Source: a virus
IMG/VR virus record: IMGVR_UViG_3300027762_000019
Coordinates: 1-37,162 of that record
Reading direction: 5' to 3' (one strand)
DNA: 37,162 nucleotides
Shown here: positions 1-6,225 of the stretch, piece by piece
Layout of the letters: each line of letters starts with the position of its first letter
Position numbering within the stretch: position 1 is the stretch's first letter
Translations under genes and position numbers: made by a program
Notes under the pieces: generated by a model
Seen by the model: only the letters and a program-made list of their open reading frames with translations
Databases searched by the model: none
What the model was told of the DNA's origin: nothing

Positions 1-90
1 CCATGAGCAAAGAGCCCAACCGATAGATACACCAAGTAGTATCAGCAGACTAGCGAAAATCCAAGCTACTACCACCGCGCCGCCGTTCAT
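1..90 (-). CDS. Small membrane protein, partial (copy of the 36965-37078 gene)
   Basis: The first 30 codons of the small one-helix membrane protein, cut by the left end of the window. The complete gene is at 36965-37078. The single repeat difference (base 48) changes CTG to TTG, both leucine, so the protein is unchanged. The start is preceded by GGTGAAACA, a usable ribosome binding site, and lies 10 bases after the stop of the HTH gene at 101. Confidence 0.6.
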   Translation of the reverse strand, partial: MNGGAVVVAWIFASLLILLGVSIGWALCSW

Positions 91-174
91 TGTTTCACCG
101 TTATTTGTCTTGATCTTTCCCATAGAGCTCCAAAAGTCTCTGCTGAAAGTGCAGAGATGGTCTACACTCGTTAT
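1..174. repeat. Terminal direct repeat, left copy (circular-map overlap)
   Basis: Identical to 36989-37162 except at base 48 (G here, A at 37036). Reading through the junction restores a complete small membrane-protein gene and an intact operon, so this is best explained as the overlap of a circular or circularly permuted genome. The difference is a synonymous leucine codon. A genuine short terminal repeat is the alternative. Confidence 0.9.
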
Positions 175-280
175 TAACCCAACGATAGATTGTTTTTTTA
201 GCAACTTTTAACACCCTCGACAAGTGAGCAACGTCCCTTGTCTTTAAAACACTTTTAACAAGCACCGATGTATCAATCAT
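101..280 (-). CDS. Small helix-turn-helix DNA-binding protein
   Basis: 59 residues. Residues about 15-45 look like a helix-turn-helix: a DVAHLSRVL helix, a turn at KVAKK, and a recognition helix TIYRWVNNE, in the Cro/transposase-HTH style. I chose the ATG at 280 because it overlaps the stop of the upstream gene (ATGATTGA), which suggests translational coupling; a longer frame to 343 would lie inside that gene. It is part of the leftward early operon and is followed across the circular junction by a membrane peptide. Probably a phage regulator. The class of HTH is inferred from pattern only. Confidence 0.6.
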   Translation of the reverse strand: MIDTSVLVKSVLKTRDVAHLSRVLKVAKKTIYRWVNNECRPSLHFQQRLLELYGKDQDK

Positions 281-668
281 TGAGCCACCCAACATACACC
301 TGAGAGATACCAGCATCGGAAGCTGTGGTCTTTGCTCTTTCAATTGATTTTACATCCCCAAACAGGCTTTTGATCGGCATATCAGGGATGCCGAATATAA
401 ACTTGTCGTAATCCGGTATCCTATCGAGTGAAACATACATACTCCAGCCTAGATCTTTAACGTCCGCTTTTGTGATTTCTGAAACAACAATCTCACCGTC
501 ACCCTTAAGTAAAACCTTCTTTATCACGGTTTTTCCATAAATTGCATTAAAAAGCGTATTACTACTTTGCGCATATCCTTCTTTTCCCCTGCTGCCACAA
601 TGCTGGCATGGGTATTTGTTTGCACAAATGTCACAGAAATAAACGTGGTTTCTCTCGATATCCTGCAT
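273..668 (-). CDS. Hypothetical protein with N-terminal zinc-binding cysteines
   Basis: 131 residues. Near the N-terminus is a pair of CxxC knuckles (CDIC, then CQHC), a likely zinc site; the rest looks like a mixed alpha/beta globular domain with no family I recognise. The frame is open up to 758, but the ATG at 668 has a GGAG site six bases upstream and avoids a large overlap with the preceding gene. Its stop overlaps the start of the HTH gene downstream. Function unknown; early-operon position suggests a host-takeover or regulatory role, which is inference. Confidence 0.6.
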   Translation of the reverse strand: MQDIERNHVYFCDICANKYPCQHCGSRGKEGYAQSSNTLFNAIYGKTVIKKVLLKGDGEIVVSEITKADVKDLGWSMYVSLDRIPDYDKFIFGIPDMPIKSLFGDVKSIERAKTTASDAGISQVYVGWLND

Positions 669-723
669 GTTTAACTCCATACTATGGGTGTTTATACATG
701 CGTAATACGATTTGATACTTATG

Positions 724-933
724 TCAATAGCCATTTTTGCAAAATGGGCAGACTTCAAGGAAGGTTAACTGCATGCGCAGCTGCCTACCGCACTGTGGAC
801 AATGGAAAGTATCGGTTTTATCATCATATGCTTGATGTTTTGGCTTTTTATTCTTGAGAATTTCACAAAGAAACGTTGTGACAATGACAGAAAACACAAA
901 TGATAGGACTAGCGCAATTTCAGTTTTAGACAT
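724..933 (-). CDS. Membrane-anchored zinc-ribbon protein
   Basis: 69 residues. Residues about 6-25 form one hydrophobic transmembrane segment, followed by a basic KNKKPK stretch and a C-terminal zinc ribbon with CPQC and CPFC about 20 residues apart. By the positive-inside rule the ribbon should face the cytoplasm. The ATG at 933 has GAGG eight bases upstream and lies inside the end of the 35-residue membrane peptide before it, so the two are probably coupled. Function unknown. Confidence 0.6.
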   Translation of the reverse strand: MSKTEIALVLSFVFSVIVTTFLCEILKNKKPKHQAYDDKTDTFHCPQCGRQLRMQLTFLEVCPFCKNGY

Positions 934-1016
934 CTCAGCGCCTCGCTTAGTAGAATTACAGGAACAATCATAAATGCCGTTGAAAATGCTGCCATCAAAA
1001 TAAATGCTCGTCTCAT
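909..1016 (-). CDS. 35-residue membrane peptide
   Basis: Residues about 4-24 are strongly hydrophobic and the ends are basic, so this is a one-helix membrane peptide. Supported by an ATGA overlap with the stop of the upstream zinc ribbon, an AGAAGA sequence upstream of the start, and a 25-base overlap into the next gene. No family recognised; it could be a superinfection-exclusion or holin-type peptide, but nothing specific shows this. Confidence 0.5.
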   Translation of the reverse strand: MRRAFILMAAFSTAFMIVPVILLSEALRCLKLKLR

Positions 1017-1219
1017 TTTATCTTCTTTCGTCTTAGTAAGTATGGATGTTCGGGATCAAACTGCGCCAGTGCTTTTGGAAAACTGAGCGCGTAGTTTTTC
1101 TCTAGCCCATAGTCGCATTTGACGCAAGACAATTTGTGATAATTTGAACCCCTGATAACATGTTTTACTTCTTCGGATCCACACTTCGGACAAAGGTAGG
1201 TAAGGCTCTCACGCTTCAT
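1013..1219 (-). CDS. Small zinc-ribbon protein
   Basis: 68 residues. A zinc ribbon is clear: CPKCGSEEV near residue 10 and CVKCDYG about 25 residues later. The C-terminal tail is basic (RRKKIK). The ATG at 1219 has AGGGAAG upstream and forms an ATGA overlap with the stop of the preceding peptide. This fold often binds nucleic acid or acts as a protein adaptor; no specific role can be read here. Confidence 0.6.
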   Translation of the reverse strand: MKRESLTYLCPKCGSEEVKHVIRGSNYHKLSCVKCDYGLEKNYALSFPKALAQFDPEHPYLLRRKKIK

Positions 1220-1323
1220 TTTTTCTTCCCTAAAAAGTATAGGAATACCGCCGTTAATAGCGCACCCCAGGCAATACCGTTTGCCATGCCGAAAGCATAC
1301 CAATAAAGGTTATAACTGTCCAT
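1216..1323 (-). CDS. 35-residue membrane peptide
   Basis: The sequence has an aromatic N-terminus (SYNLYWYAFG), a hydrophobic helix at residues about 12-30 and a basic end (GKKK). Good gene evidence: AAAGGA ribosome binding site six bases before the ATG, 14-base overlap with the MazG-like gene upstream, and an ATGA overlap with the zinc-ribbon gene downstream. The C-terminal lysines suggest N-out, C-in topology. Function unknown. Confidence 0.6.
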   Translation of the reverse strand: MDSYNLYWYAFGMANGIAWGALLTAVFLYFLGKKK

Positions 1324-1594
1324 TTTGAATCCTTTCTTTGGCTCTACATAGCTTTTCTATAGTGATTTTATCTATAGTTTCACTATCGAGGATTATACAT
1401 AGCTGCTCTATCATTATTTTGACATCGGCGACTTCCGCGCACAAGTCCTGGTATCTGTCTCCTCTTTTCCCACGCCTGAAATGATTGATTGCGGCAATGA
1501 GCTCTGCGCATTCTTCTTGTGTCTGATTAAGTTGTTCCCATATGTCACGCGATGCCAGTTTTCCGATTATTTTACTCTTTTCAGCAGATTCCAT
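1310..1594 (-). CDS. MazG-like nucleotide pyrophosphohydrolase
   Basis: 94 residues. It carries the helical metal-binding pattern of the MazG/dUTPase-like superfamily: EECAEL near residue 27 and EVADV about 30 residues later (ExxE ... ExxD). Family members hydrolyse (d)NTPs to monophosphate and pyrophosphate; phage versions may clean nucleotide pools or lower alarmone levels. The frame extends to 1636, but the ATG at 1594 has a well placed GGAGA and no good site precedes the upstream one. Substrate cannot be told from sequence. Confidence 0.7.
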   Translation of the reverse strand: MESAEKSKIIGKLASRDIWEQLNQTQEECAELIAAINHFRRGKRGDRYQDLCAEVADVKIMIEQLCIILDSETIDKITIEKLCRAKERIQNGQL

Positions 1595-1706
1595 TGCAAT
1601 TCTCCAACAGCTGGTATATTCCGGTTTGGTGGTCATGTGTCATCACTCAGACGCAGAGAGGTAAGAAACCCAATTTAAATTCAATCACTTATCAGACCAC
1701 TTTTTT

Positions 1707-1901
1707 TCACGCTCTAATCTCAAAATCATGGTCATATCTTTGATGCCCGATCTTTCCGCACTTTGAACATTCATACTGAGCCCACCTTCTTCCCACTAAA
1801 ACCAATGATTTTGAGTAATACCAGTGGTGAAAGCAGCATTTTTGATGAATTCTACTTAATCTCTTTTTTAAAACTTGCCCAATAAAATAGACTATTTGCA
1901 T
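1707..1901 (-). CDS. Small Cys/His zinc-binding protein
   Basis: 64 residues. It has CCFHHW in the middle and CSKCGKIGH towards the C-terminus, a likely treble-clef or ribbon zinc site like that of small phage proteins of the DUF1660 type (weak resemblance). The ATG at 1901 has AAAGGGAAAGG directly upstream. It is the first gene of the leftward early operon; the palindrome TGTATATACA lies about 30 bases ahead of it. Confidence 0.5.
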   Translation of the reverse strand: MQIVYFIGQVLKKRLSRIHQKCCFHHWYYSKSLVLVGRRWAQYECSKCGKIGHQRYDHDFEIRA

Positions 1902-1930
1902 CCTTTCCCTTTCGTAATTTGATGTAAAAC

Positions 1931-1940
1931 TGTATATACA
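1931..1940. promoter_or_regulatory. Palindromic operator candidate TGTATATACA
   Basis: A perfect 10-base palindrome in the gap between the divergent genes starting at 1901 (minus) and 1999 (plus). The same 10-mer occurs at 6670-6679 before another early minus-strand gene, and a near copy at 6065-6074. On the minus strand it overlaps a possible -10 (TATATA) 16 bases after TTGAAA, so binding there would block that promoter. Confidence 0.4.
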
Positions 1941-1998
1941 ATATTTTATCACAATTTCAAATGAGTTTCTCTTGAGAGATATAATTGAAAGGTTGATT

Positions 1999-2397
1999 AT
2001 GCTCGAAATCAGTAAGGGTTTAGCGAAAAGCCAAGCCGAAGAACAAAAGAACCTTCTTGATACAATCTTAGATGGAGCTCAAAAGGCAGCACAAGTCGTG
2101 CAGAACATAAAGTCTATCTCTACCGGGTCGGATCCCAAAGCCACCGAACCCTTATATAAACCAGTGAAGGAGCCAGAAGCGATGATAAATAAACCGCAAA
2201 TGCCAAGTTTTCTGCAAAAGCCCACAATCTCAAAGAATGAGCCTATGCTTGGTATTTTTGAAGCAATCAGCAAAATAAGGAGCAAAGTTGATGCTTTGTT
2301 TGAGATTGAAGTAATAGGGAAGGCAGATGCTCATGAAATAGCCAAAGATTTGTATGAATTGCATATGGCTGTTTATCAGAGCATCGAAAAAAAATAA
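1999..2397 (+). CDS. Hypothetical helical protein
   Basis: 132 residues. Residues 1-45 look helical and Ala/Lys/Gln-rich, a Pro/Lys-rich linker follows, and a second helical segment is at about 85-125. No family recognised. The ATG at 1999 has AAAGG upstream; a TTG at 1972 opens the same frame but lacks a good site. The only plus-strand gene in the first 3 kb; a terminator hairpin overlaps its stop. Confidence 0.5.
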   Translation: MLEISKGLAKSQAEEQKNLLDTILDGAQKAAQVVQNIKSISTGSDPKATEPLYKPVKEPEAMINKPQMPSFLQKPTISKNEPMLGIFEAISKIRSKVDALFEIEVIGKADAHEIAKDLYELHMAVYQSIEKK

Positions 2398-2419
2398 CCC
2401 ATCATCCTTGATGGGTTAT
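2386..2419 (-). terminator. Rho-independent terminator for the 2456-3109 genes
   Basis: An 11-bp perfect stem (2394-2404 with 2409-2419) with a TCCT loop, followed on the minus strand by ATTTTTTTTC. It lies between convergent genes. On the plus strand no T-run follows, so it should mainly stop leftward transcripts of the paralogue pair. Confidence 0.8.
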
Positions 2420-2455
2420 CCGGCTAAGGAGTCTGTAGTGAAGGTATTCTCACCA

Positions 2456-2761
2456 CTATTTTGACTGGGATGCTCTTAAGATTTCAAGCAAAATCGCACT
2501 GTTTACTTGAACATTGCCTGAATCAGCTGCAGCCTTACTCAGCATGTAGCTCTGCGATACAGGGTCAATCGCGCTGGTAGCGCGCGCTTCCTCGATGTCA
2601 TACTCAGCCACTCGCTTGTCGAGCACTTGAGCGCATCTGCTGTGGATTGAGTTGTTGCCAGCCATGAGACTAACGAACGCCTGGTTCGATGCTCTGGCTT
2701 GCAGACCGATGTCGTTTGCAAACTGGTCGTTTATGAGTTGAAGTACACTTGTGTCAGCCAT
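2456..2761 (-). CDS. Hypothetical protein, paralogue A of a tandem pair
   Basis: 101 residues, predicted helical, no cysteine pairs or membrane segment. Closely related to the product of the next gene upstream (2801-3109): both share QARASNQAF, an MAG.NS.H.RCAQ stretch, DKR.AE, SAIDPVSQS, DSGNVQ and LLEILR. The ATG has AAGGAAAGG upstream. A strong terminator follows. The family is unknown to me. Confidence 0.65.
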   Translation of the reverse strand: MADTSVLQLINDQFANDIGLQARASNQAFVSLMAGNNSIHSRCAQVLDKRVAEYDIEEARATSAIDPVSQSYMLSKAAADSGNVQVNSAILLEILRASQSK

Positions 2762-2800
2762 GTTGAAATCCTTTCCTTGGAAGTTTAAAACGCGCGCTTA

Positions 2801-3109
2801 TTATTTTTTGGCTTGGACTTGCCGCAAAATCTCAAGAAGTTGTGCCGTTGCGATTTGGACGTTGCCGCTATCGCCGTTGCTCTTTGTGAGCCAGAAACTC
2901 TGCGATACTGGGTCAATTGCGCTTTGAGCTCTTGCTTTGTCCAAATCGAATTCAGCGATTCTCTTATCTATTGTCTGCGCGCATCTAGCATGTACGCTGT
3001 TGACGCCAGCCATGTTTGAAATAAATGCTTGGTTCGACGCTCTTGCCTGAACTAAGACATCATTTGCCAGCTGTTCGCAAACAAGGTCGTAAGTCGATTT
3101 CTCTGCCAT
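2801..3109 (-). CDS. Hypothetical protein, paralogue B of a tandem pair
   Basis: 102 residues, alignable end to end with the 101-residue product of 2456-2761 and more than half identical by eye, so the pair arose by tandem duplication. AAAGGGG precedes the ATG, and a good promoter (TTGACA, 17-base spacer, TAACAT) lies upstream. Both copies keep all blocks, so both are probably functional, perhaps as a hetero-oligomer. No function assigned. Confidence 0.65.
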   Translation of the reverse strand: MAEKSTYDLVCEQLANDVLVQARASNQAFISNMAGVNSVHARCAQTIDKRIAEFDLDKARAQSAIDPVSQSFWLTKSNGDSGNVQIATAQLLEILRQVQAKK

Positions 3110-3157
3110 GAGAACACCCCTTTGATTAGAAATTGTATTACATATCCTATGTACTTC

Positions 3158-3186
3158 ATGTTATTGTTTTCCTAATGTCATGTCAA
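3158..3186 (-). promoter_or_regulatory. Sigma-70-like promoter for the paralogue pair
   Basis: On the minus strand TTGACA (complement of 3181-3186) is separated by exactly 17 bases from TAACAT (3158-3163), with the first gene starting about 50 bases downstream at 3109. The -35 is perfect and the -10 matches four of six. I see no equally clear promoter for the divergent gene at 3199. Confidence 0.55.
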
Positions 3187-3198
3187 TAGGGGGGATTT

Positions 3199-3738
3199 AT
3201 GCCGGATTTCGGAAAACTGTACACTCGCGTTCCAAAAAGAGTTTATGCAAAACAGTGGACCCCATACAGCCAGCTGCCATATGTTGAGAATGTATTTTTG
3301 GACGTACCTGAACCGATTGCACCGCCAACCGCCTTCGGACCAGAAGATATCGTCAAGAACCAGGATGTATCGAACTACTTCCAAGCTGTTCCGAAAACAA
3401 TAAGAGTATGTATATCGGGGATAGTCACCCTTGGAAACGGTGAAAAAGCTACGGTTGAACCCCTGAACTACGTCCTTTACTCAGAAGTGAGCCAGGTGCC
3501 TATTGCTGTTATCTCAGCCGATGTTTTTAATGAGAGTTACACAACCAGGTTTGAATTGTGTCCGGTCTGCCTAGCCAAGTCCCAGGCTATCCGAGGCGGG
3601 GGAACCATTCCGACTTTCGAGGATTTAATAAAAGTCCTGGAAGCAGGTAAGTCGCTTACATTCGAGGACGGTACGGTGATCAAAACTTTTGCCGACTTGC
3701 AGGAATGGGCCACTAAACAGGGTGTTCAGCTTGGTTAG
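3199..3738 (+). CDS. Hypothetical protein
   Basis: 179 residues. N-terminal 60 residues are proline- and tyrosine-rich; a central beta-rich region (about 65-115) is followed by a CPVC pair and a C-terminal helical part with an LEAGKSLTFEDGTVIKT stretch. The ATG at 3199 sits behind AGGGGGG. It starts divergently from the paralogue pair and its stop overlaps that of the VWA gene by four bases. Family not recognised. Confidence 0.6.
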   Translation: MPDFGKLYTRVPKRVYAKQWTPYSQLPYVENVFLDVPEPIAPPTAFGPEDIVKNQDVSNYFQAVPKTIRVCISGIVTLGNGEKATVEPLNYVLYSEVSQVPIAVISADVFNESYTTRFELCPVCLAKSQAIRGGGTIPTFEDLIKVLEAGKSLTFEDGTVIKTFADLQEWATKQGVQLG

Positions 3739-4328
3739 TCGTTGATAGCGTTCAACAGCACTTCGGAAATTGTTAAATTTTCCATGGCGTCGAATGTTAC
3801 CGTATCAACTATGTCAAACTTGGCACCCTTGGCTGTCAAATCATCATCAAGAGACTTCAGCCAATCTCTCGCCAAAACGTCCTTACCGATCTGAATGAAG
3901 CTAACAGCAACTTCTTCATCTTTTTCAAGTCTTTTAGATGTATTAATAATGAGATCAGAAACAGAAACTTTATCATTCGGTTCACCGTCCGTAATTACAA
4001 GAATTGTAACAGGCTTTGCTTTTGATACGAAATAAGCATCAAATGCGTCTTTCAGAACGGAATATAGGTCAGTTGAACCCATAGGTTCGTTTTCTTTGAA
4101 GATTCTGCTAACACTATCGGGTGTTGTGTTTGGATACTTCTTGAAAGCACCAGAAAAAACATAAACGTCCAAGCCATCGGCGTCGAATTCCGCGCACTTT
4201 CGTGCCAATGCTTCTACACTCTCTTGCGCTGCTGCCCAACGTGATTTACCGTTCACATCGGCGGTACCCATAGAGCCAGATTTGTCCAAAATTAGTACAT
4301 AATCCCTACCAGCTAAAACATCGTTCAT
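3735..4328 (-). CDS. VWA-domain protein
   Basis: 197 residues, nearly all one von Willebrand factor A domain. The MIDAS metal site is complete: DKSGSMG near residue 15, the threonine in GSTDL near 85, and the aspartate in ITDGEP near 113. No signal peptide, so probably cytoplasmic. VWA domains bind partner proteins through a bound metal; single-domain bacterial versions are linked with AAA+ ATPases or Ter stress systems. AAGGAG precedes the ATG and a promoter candidate lies upstream. The partner is unknown; no AAA+ gene is adjacent. Confidence 0.8.
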   Translation of the reverse strand: MNDVLAGRDYVLILDKSGSMGTADVNGKSRWAAAQESVEALARKCAEFDADGLDVYVFSGAFKKYPNTTPDSVSRIFKENEPMGSTDLYSVLKDAFDAYFVSKAKPVTILVITDGEPNDKVSVSDLIINTSKRLEKDEEVAVSFIQIGKDVLARDWLKSLDDDLTAKGAKFDIVDTVTFDAMENLTISEVLLNAIND

Positions 4329-4363
4329 AAAACACTCCTTAGTTTTTATTCTAAAACTAACAT

Positions 4364-4392
4364 ATTACATTTTTTTTTCCAGTTGTCACCAA
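4364..4392 (-). promoter_or_regulatory. Promoter candidate for the VWA gene
   Basis: On the minus strand TTGGTG (4387-4392) is followed after 17 bases, including an A9 tract, by TGTAAT (4364-4369). The VWA start is about 36 bases downstream. The -10 matches five of six consensus bases. Confidence 0.4.
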
Positions 4393-4418
4393 TAAATGAC
4401 AGCATCCAAGGAATGCTG
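4384..4418. other. Two adjacent hairpins between the ERF and VWA genes
   Basis: TGTCA (4384-4388) pairs with TGACA (4397-4401), and CAGCAT (4400-4405) pairs with ATGCTG (4413-4418). Neither is followed by a T-run, so these are not classic terminators; they may be operators or mRNA-processing structures. The first overlaps the VWA -35 candidate. The whole 135-base gap holds nothing else I can name. Confidence 0.35.
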
Positions 4419-4463
4419 CCTAGAACCACGATAATTTTGAAGCTGATTAACCAAAAACTTACA

Positions 4464-5117
4464 TCATGGTTCGGATTGAATCAACTTCTGAATAGTCGTC
4501 CAGAAAGAATTTAACTTTGCTATGTCTGTTTCTGCCTTTGTTTTGTCTGTCAAATATTCCAAACTTTTACCAGTCTTTGCAACCCAATCAACATTTGGAG
4601 TGTTCAACACTCTGATGATTGCGTCCTTCAGAGCTCCTACTTGTCCATTGCCGTTTCCAGGTTCTTGTCTCTTGAAGTTTTGTGGAAGTGGCTGATTGGT
4701 GCTATCCGGATCCTTGCTATCATCTTCTGTGGGTATCAAGAAAGTCTGGAGCAGACATGTCTTTAATGCATAGCTTGCTGTTTTGCCAAGCCCTTTGTCG
4801 CCGTTTTCGATACACTCACCGCCAGTTATGCACGATACACTCGAGCCATCGATTGCCCAAAACGTGAAACGATACTTTGCGATATGGTGCAGACCACGAC
4901 CCTCGATAACTTCAGTGCTGTGCTCCAGGAGCTCTTGTGTCATAAAGACGCCATGAGCAGCGAACGCAGAGTGAAGCGCGTTAAAGACATCGTCTATGCC
5001 TCGATACTTAAACGAAAACTTGCCTACGCTGGTCTTGCCCTTGCTTACGCTGTCCACCTCGGCAAGGATTTTTGCCATTGATGAATAAATCATTGGTTTC
5101 TCTTGTTGTTCTGCCAT
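4464..5117 (-). CDS. erf: ERF-family single-strand annealing protein
   Basis: 217 residues. The N-terminal 145 residues match the ERF recombinase pattern: KYRGIDDVFNALHSAFAAHG at about 38-57, then GECIENGDKGLGKTASYA and the conserved exit LLQTFLIPTEDD. ERF proteins (P22 Erf is the type) form rings on single-stranded DNA and anneal complementary strands, supporting phage recombination and genome circularisation. The C-terminal 70 residues after a Gln/Gly-rich linker are variable. TAGGAG precedes the ATG. It follows the replication gene, a common grouping. Confidence 0.85.
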   Translation of the reverse strand: MAEQQEKPMIYSSMAKILAEVDSVSKGKTSVGKFSFKYRGIDDVFNALHSAFAAHGVFMTQELLEHSTEVIEGRGLHHIAKYRFTFWAIDGSSVSCITGGECIENGDKGLGKTASYALKTCLLQTFLIPTEDDSKDPDSTNQPLPQNFKRQEPGNGNGQVGALKDAIIRVLNTPNVDWVAKTGKSLEYLTDKTKAETDIAKLNSFWTTIQKLIQSEP

Positions 5118-5172
5118 TTTTCACGCTCCTATATCGTTGGTTAGTCTATTTTTATAGTACAACCATCGATAT

Positions 5173-6006
5173 TTAGCAAGTGCTGGTTTCTCGTTTTAAT
5201 CGTTCTGTTTCCCGATCCATAATTGCAAGCGCATCTGCCAAATCTTCCACCACTGTCGTTTCATCATGCTTTCCATGAAACTTCTTGATTTCTATGATAA
5301 ACTGACTTGGCATCCACCTCATCTTACCAAGCCCCCCACGATCAACGTAATGATCATACCAAGCCTTGATATGTTCCACTGTATAAACGTCCAACAGCGT
5401 TTGAGCTACCACCGTTATTTGCTCTTTATTCGGCCAAGGGAAGTTTTTGGTTTCTGGTGAGCCGTCCGGCTTAAACATTGCGCTTAGGTATCCAACCGTT
5501 TTCTTCAGATTAGAAGATTTATTACTTTTTGGAGATTTTTGTACAATACCTTTAGGTATTGTTTTTTCTTCCTGAGGGAGTTCTTTCTGAGGGAGATCGG
5601 TGTAGCTCTCTGCTACCCTCCCCGGTAGCTCTCTGCTACCCTCAGCAGAATTGGCGTACACCCATTCTTGGAAAACCTTGGGTGTTAAAGAATACAAATT
5701 TGATCGCTGGCGGTTATTTTCATCAAACCTGTTTACCCGAAGTATGTAGCCATTTAGACTTAGTTTTTTGATTACCCTGAAAACTGTATGCCGCGAAAGA
5801 CTGGTGAGCTCTGCAAACCTATCAACACTTATGTATCGTTGTGAGTGTTCAAAGTCTCTATAGTCTAATTCACTGCCAAGAGTGAGCATGACTAGCTTTT
5901 CATTTGCGGTTAGATTTTTGTTTTGTGATATCGCCTTGAGAAATCGACCACCGGCATATGGGTTTACTGGGAAATTATTTTGTGACGTAATACACTGATT
6001 TTCCAT
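5173..6006 (-). CDS. Replication initiator-like winged-helix protein (O-like)
   Basis: 277 residues. A winged-helix domain occupies about 30-110 (helix NEKLVMLTLGSEL, recognition helix SRHTVFRVIKKLSLNGYI, wing to YSLT). A repetitive Glu/Pro/Gln linker at about 130-155 is followed by a C-terminal domain with WPNKEQITVVAQTLLDVY and GKMRWMPSQFI. This layout fits phage O/DnaD-type initiators that bind the origin and recruit helicase. ATG at 6006 chosen for its AAGGAGA. Repeats inside the linker may be an embedded origin, as in lambda O. No helicase or polymerase is visible, so host enzymes are probably used. Confidence 0.65.
   Translation of the reverse strand: MENQCITSQNNFPVNPYAGGRFLKAISQNKNLTANEKLVMLTLGSELDYRDFEHSQRYISVDRFAELTSLSRHTVFRVIKKLSLNGYILRVNRFDENNRQRSNLYSLTPKVFQEWVYANSAEGSRELPGRVAESYTDLPQKELPQEEKTIPKGIVQKSPKSNKSSNLKKTVGYLSAMFKPDGSPETKNFPWPNKEQITVVAQTLLDVYTVEHIKAWYDHYVDRGGLGKMRWMPSQFIIEIKKFHGKHDETTVVEDLADALAIMDRETERLKRETSTC
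5543..5570 (+). other. Terminator-like hairpin inside the replication gene, antisense
   Basis: ACAATACC (5543-5550) pairs perfectly with GGTATTGT (5555-5562) across a TTTA loop and is followed on the plus strand by TTTTTTCTT. It resembles a rho-independent terminator but reads opposite to the gene that contains it. It could end an antisense transcript or be part of an origin structure. Confidence 0.35.
5572..5649. repeat. Repeat cluster inside the replication gene, candidate origin
   Basis: A perfect 19-base direct repeat GTAGCTCTCTGCTACCCTC at 5602-5620 and 5625-5643, each copy holding a GTAG/CTAC dyad. Before it are two copies of CTGAGGGAG (5572-5580, 5587-5595), and CCCTCAG after it is their inverse. 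In protein the copies give the ELPQ repeats and related residues of the linker. Iterons inside an initiator gene are known for lambda O; the assignment as origin is inference. Confidence 0.4.
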
Positions 6007-6064
6007 AAAATCTCCTTTTTGCACTTCTCAGGAGATTTTTTTGTGTTGCGAACAATTTTTTTTT

Positions 6065-6074
6065 TGTATATTCA
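6065..6074. promoter_or_regulatory. Near copy of the operator palindrome (TGTATATTCA)
   Basis: Differs at one base from TGTATATACA at 1931 and 6670. It lies about 60 bases ahead of the replication gene start, next to an A/T tract where a leftward promoter is expected. Nearby, GAATTCAA occurs twice (around 6081 and 6104), which could be further protein-binding half-sites. Confidence 0.3.
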
Positions 6075-6139
6075 ACACTGGAATTCAAGAGCTACTAACT
6101 CAAGAATTCAATCACTGAGAAGAGTGGTTTAGTGCATAT

Positions 6140-6172
6140 AAAAAGCATCTGGTTAAAATCAGGTGCTTTTTT
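6140..6172. terminator. Bidirectional rho-independent terminator
   Basis: A 12-bp stem (6140-6151 with 6160-6171, one G-T wobble) around an 8-base loop, with a T-run at 6167-6172 on the plus strand and one also on the minus strand. It separates the small winged-helix gene (stop at 6226) from the replication gene. The 6007-6225 gap otherwise holds the replication promoter region and no gene I can support. Confidence 0.7.
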
Positions 6173-6225
6173 ATTAACTACTCTTGAAAAACTCTGGGTA
6201 TTTTTAGACTACACAGTTTTACCCG

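Noticed and set aside
2456-3109. Possible RebB-type (R-body) proteins, because of size and tandem arrangement
   Set aside because: The conserved blocks do not match the RebB pattern I know, and no R-body regulator or partner is present.
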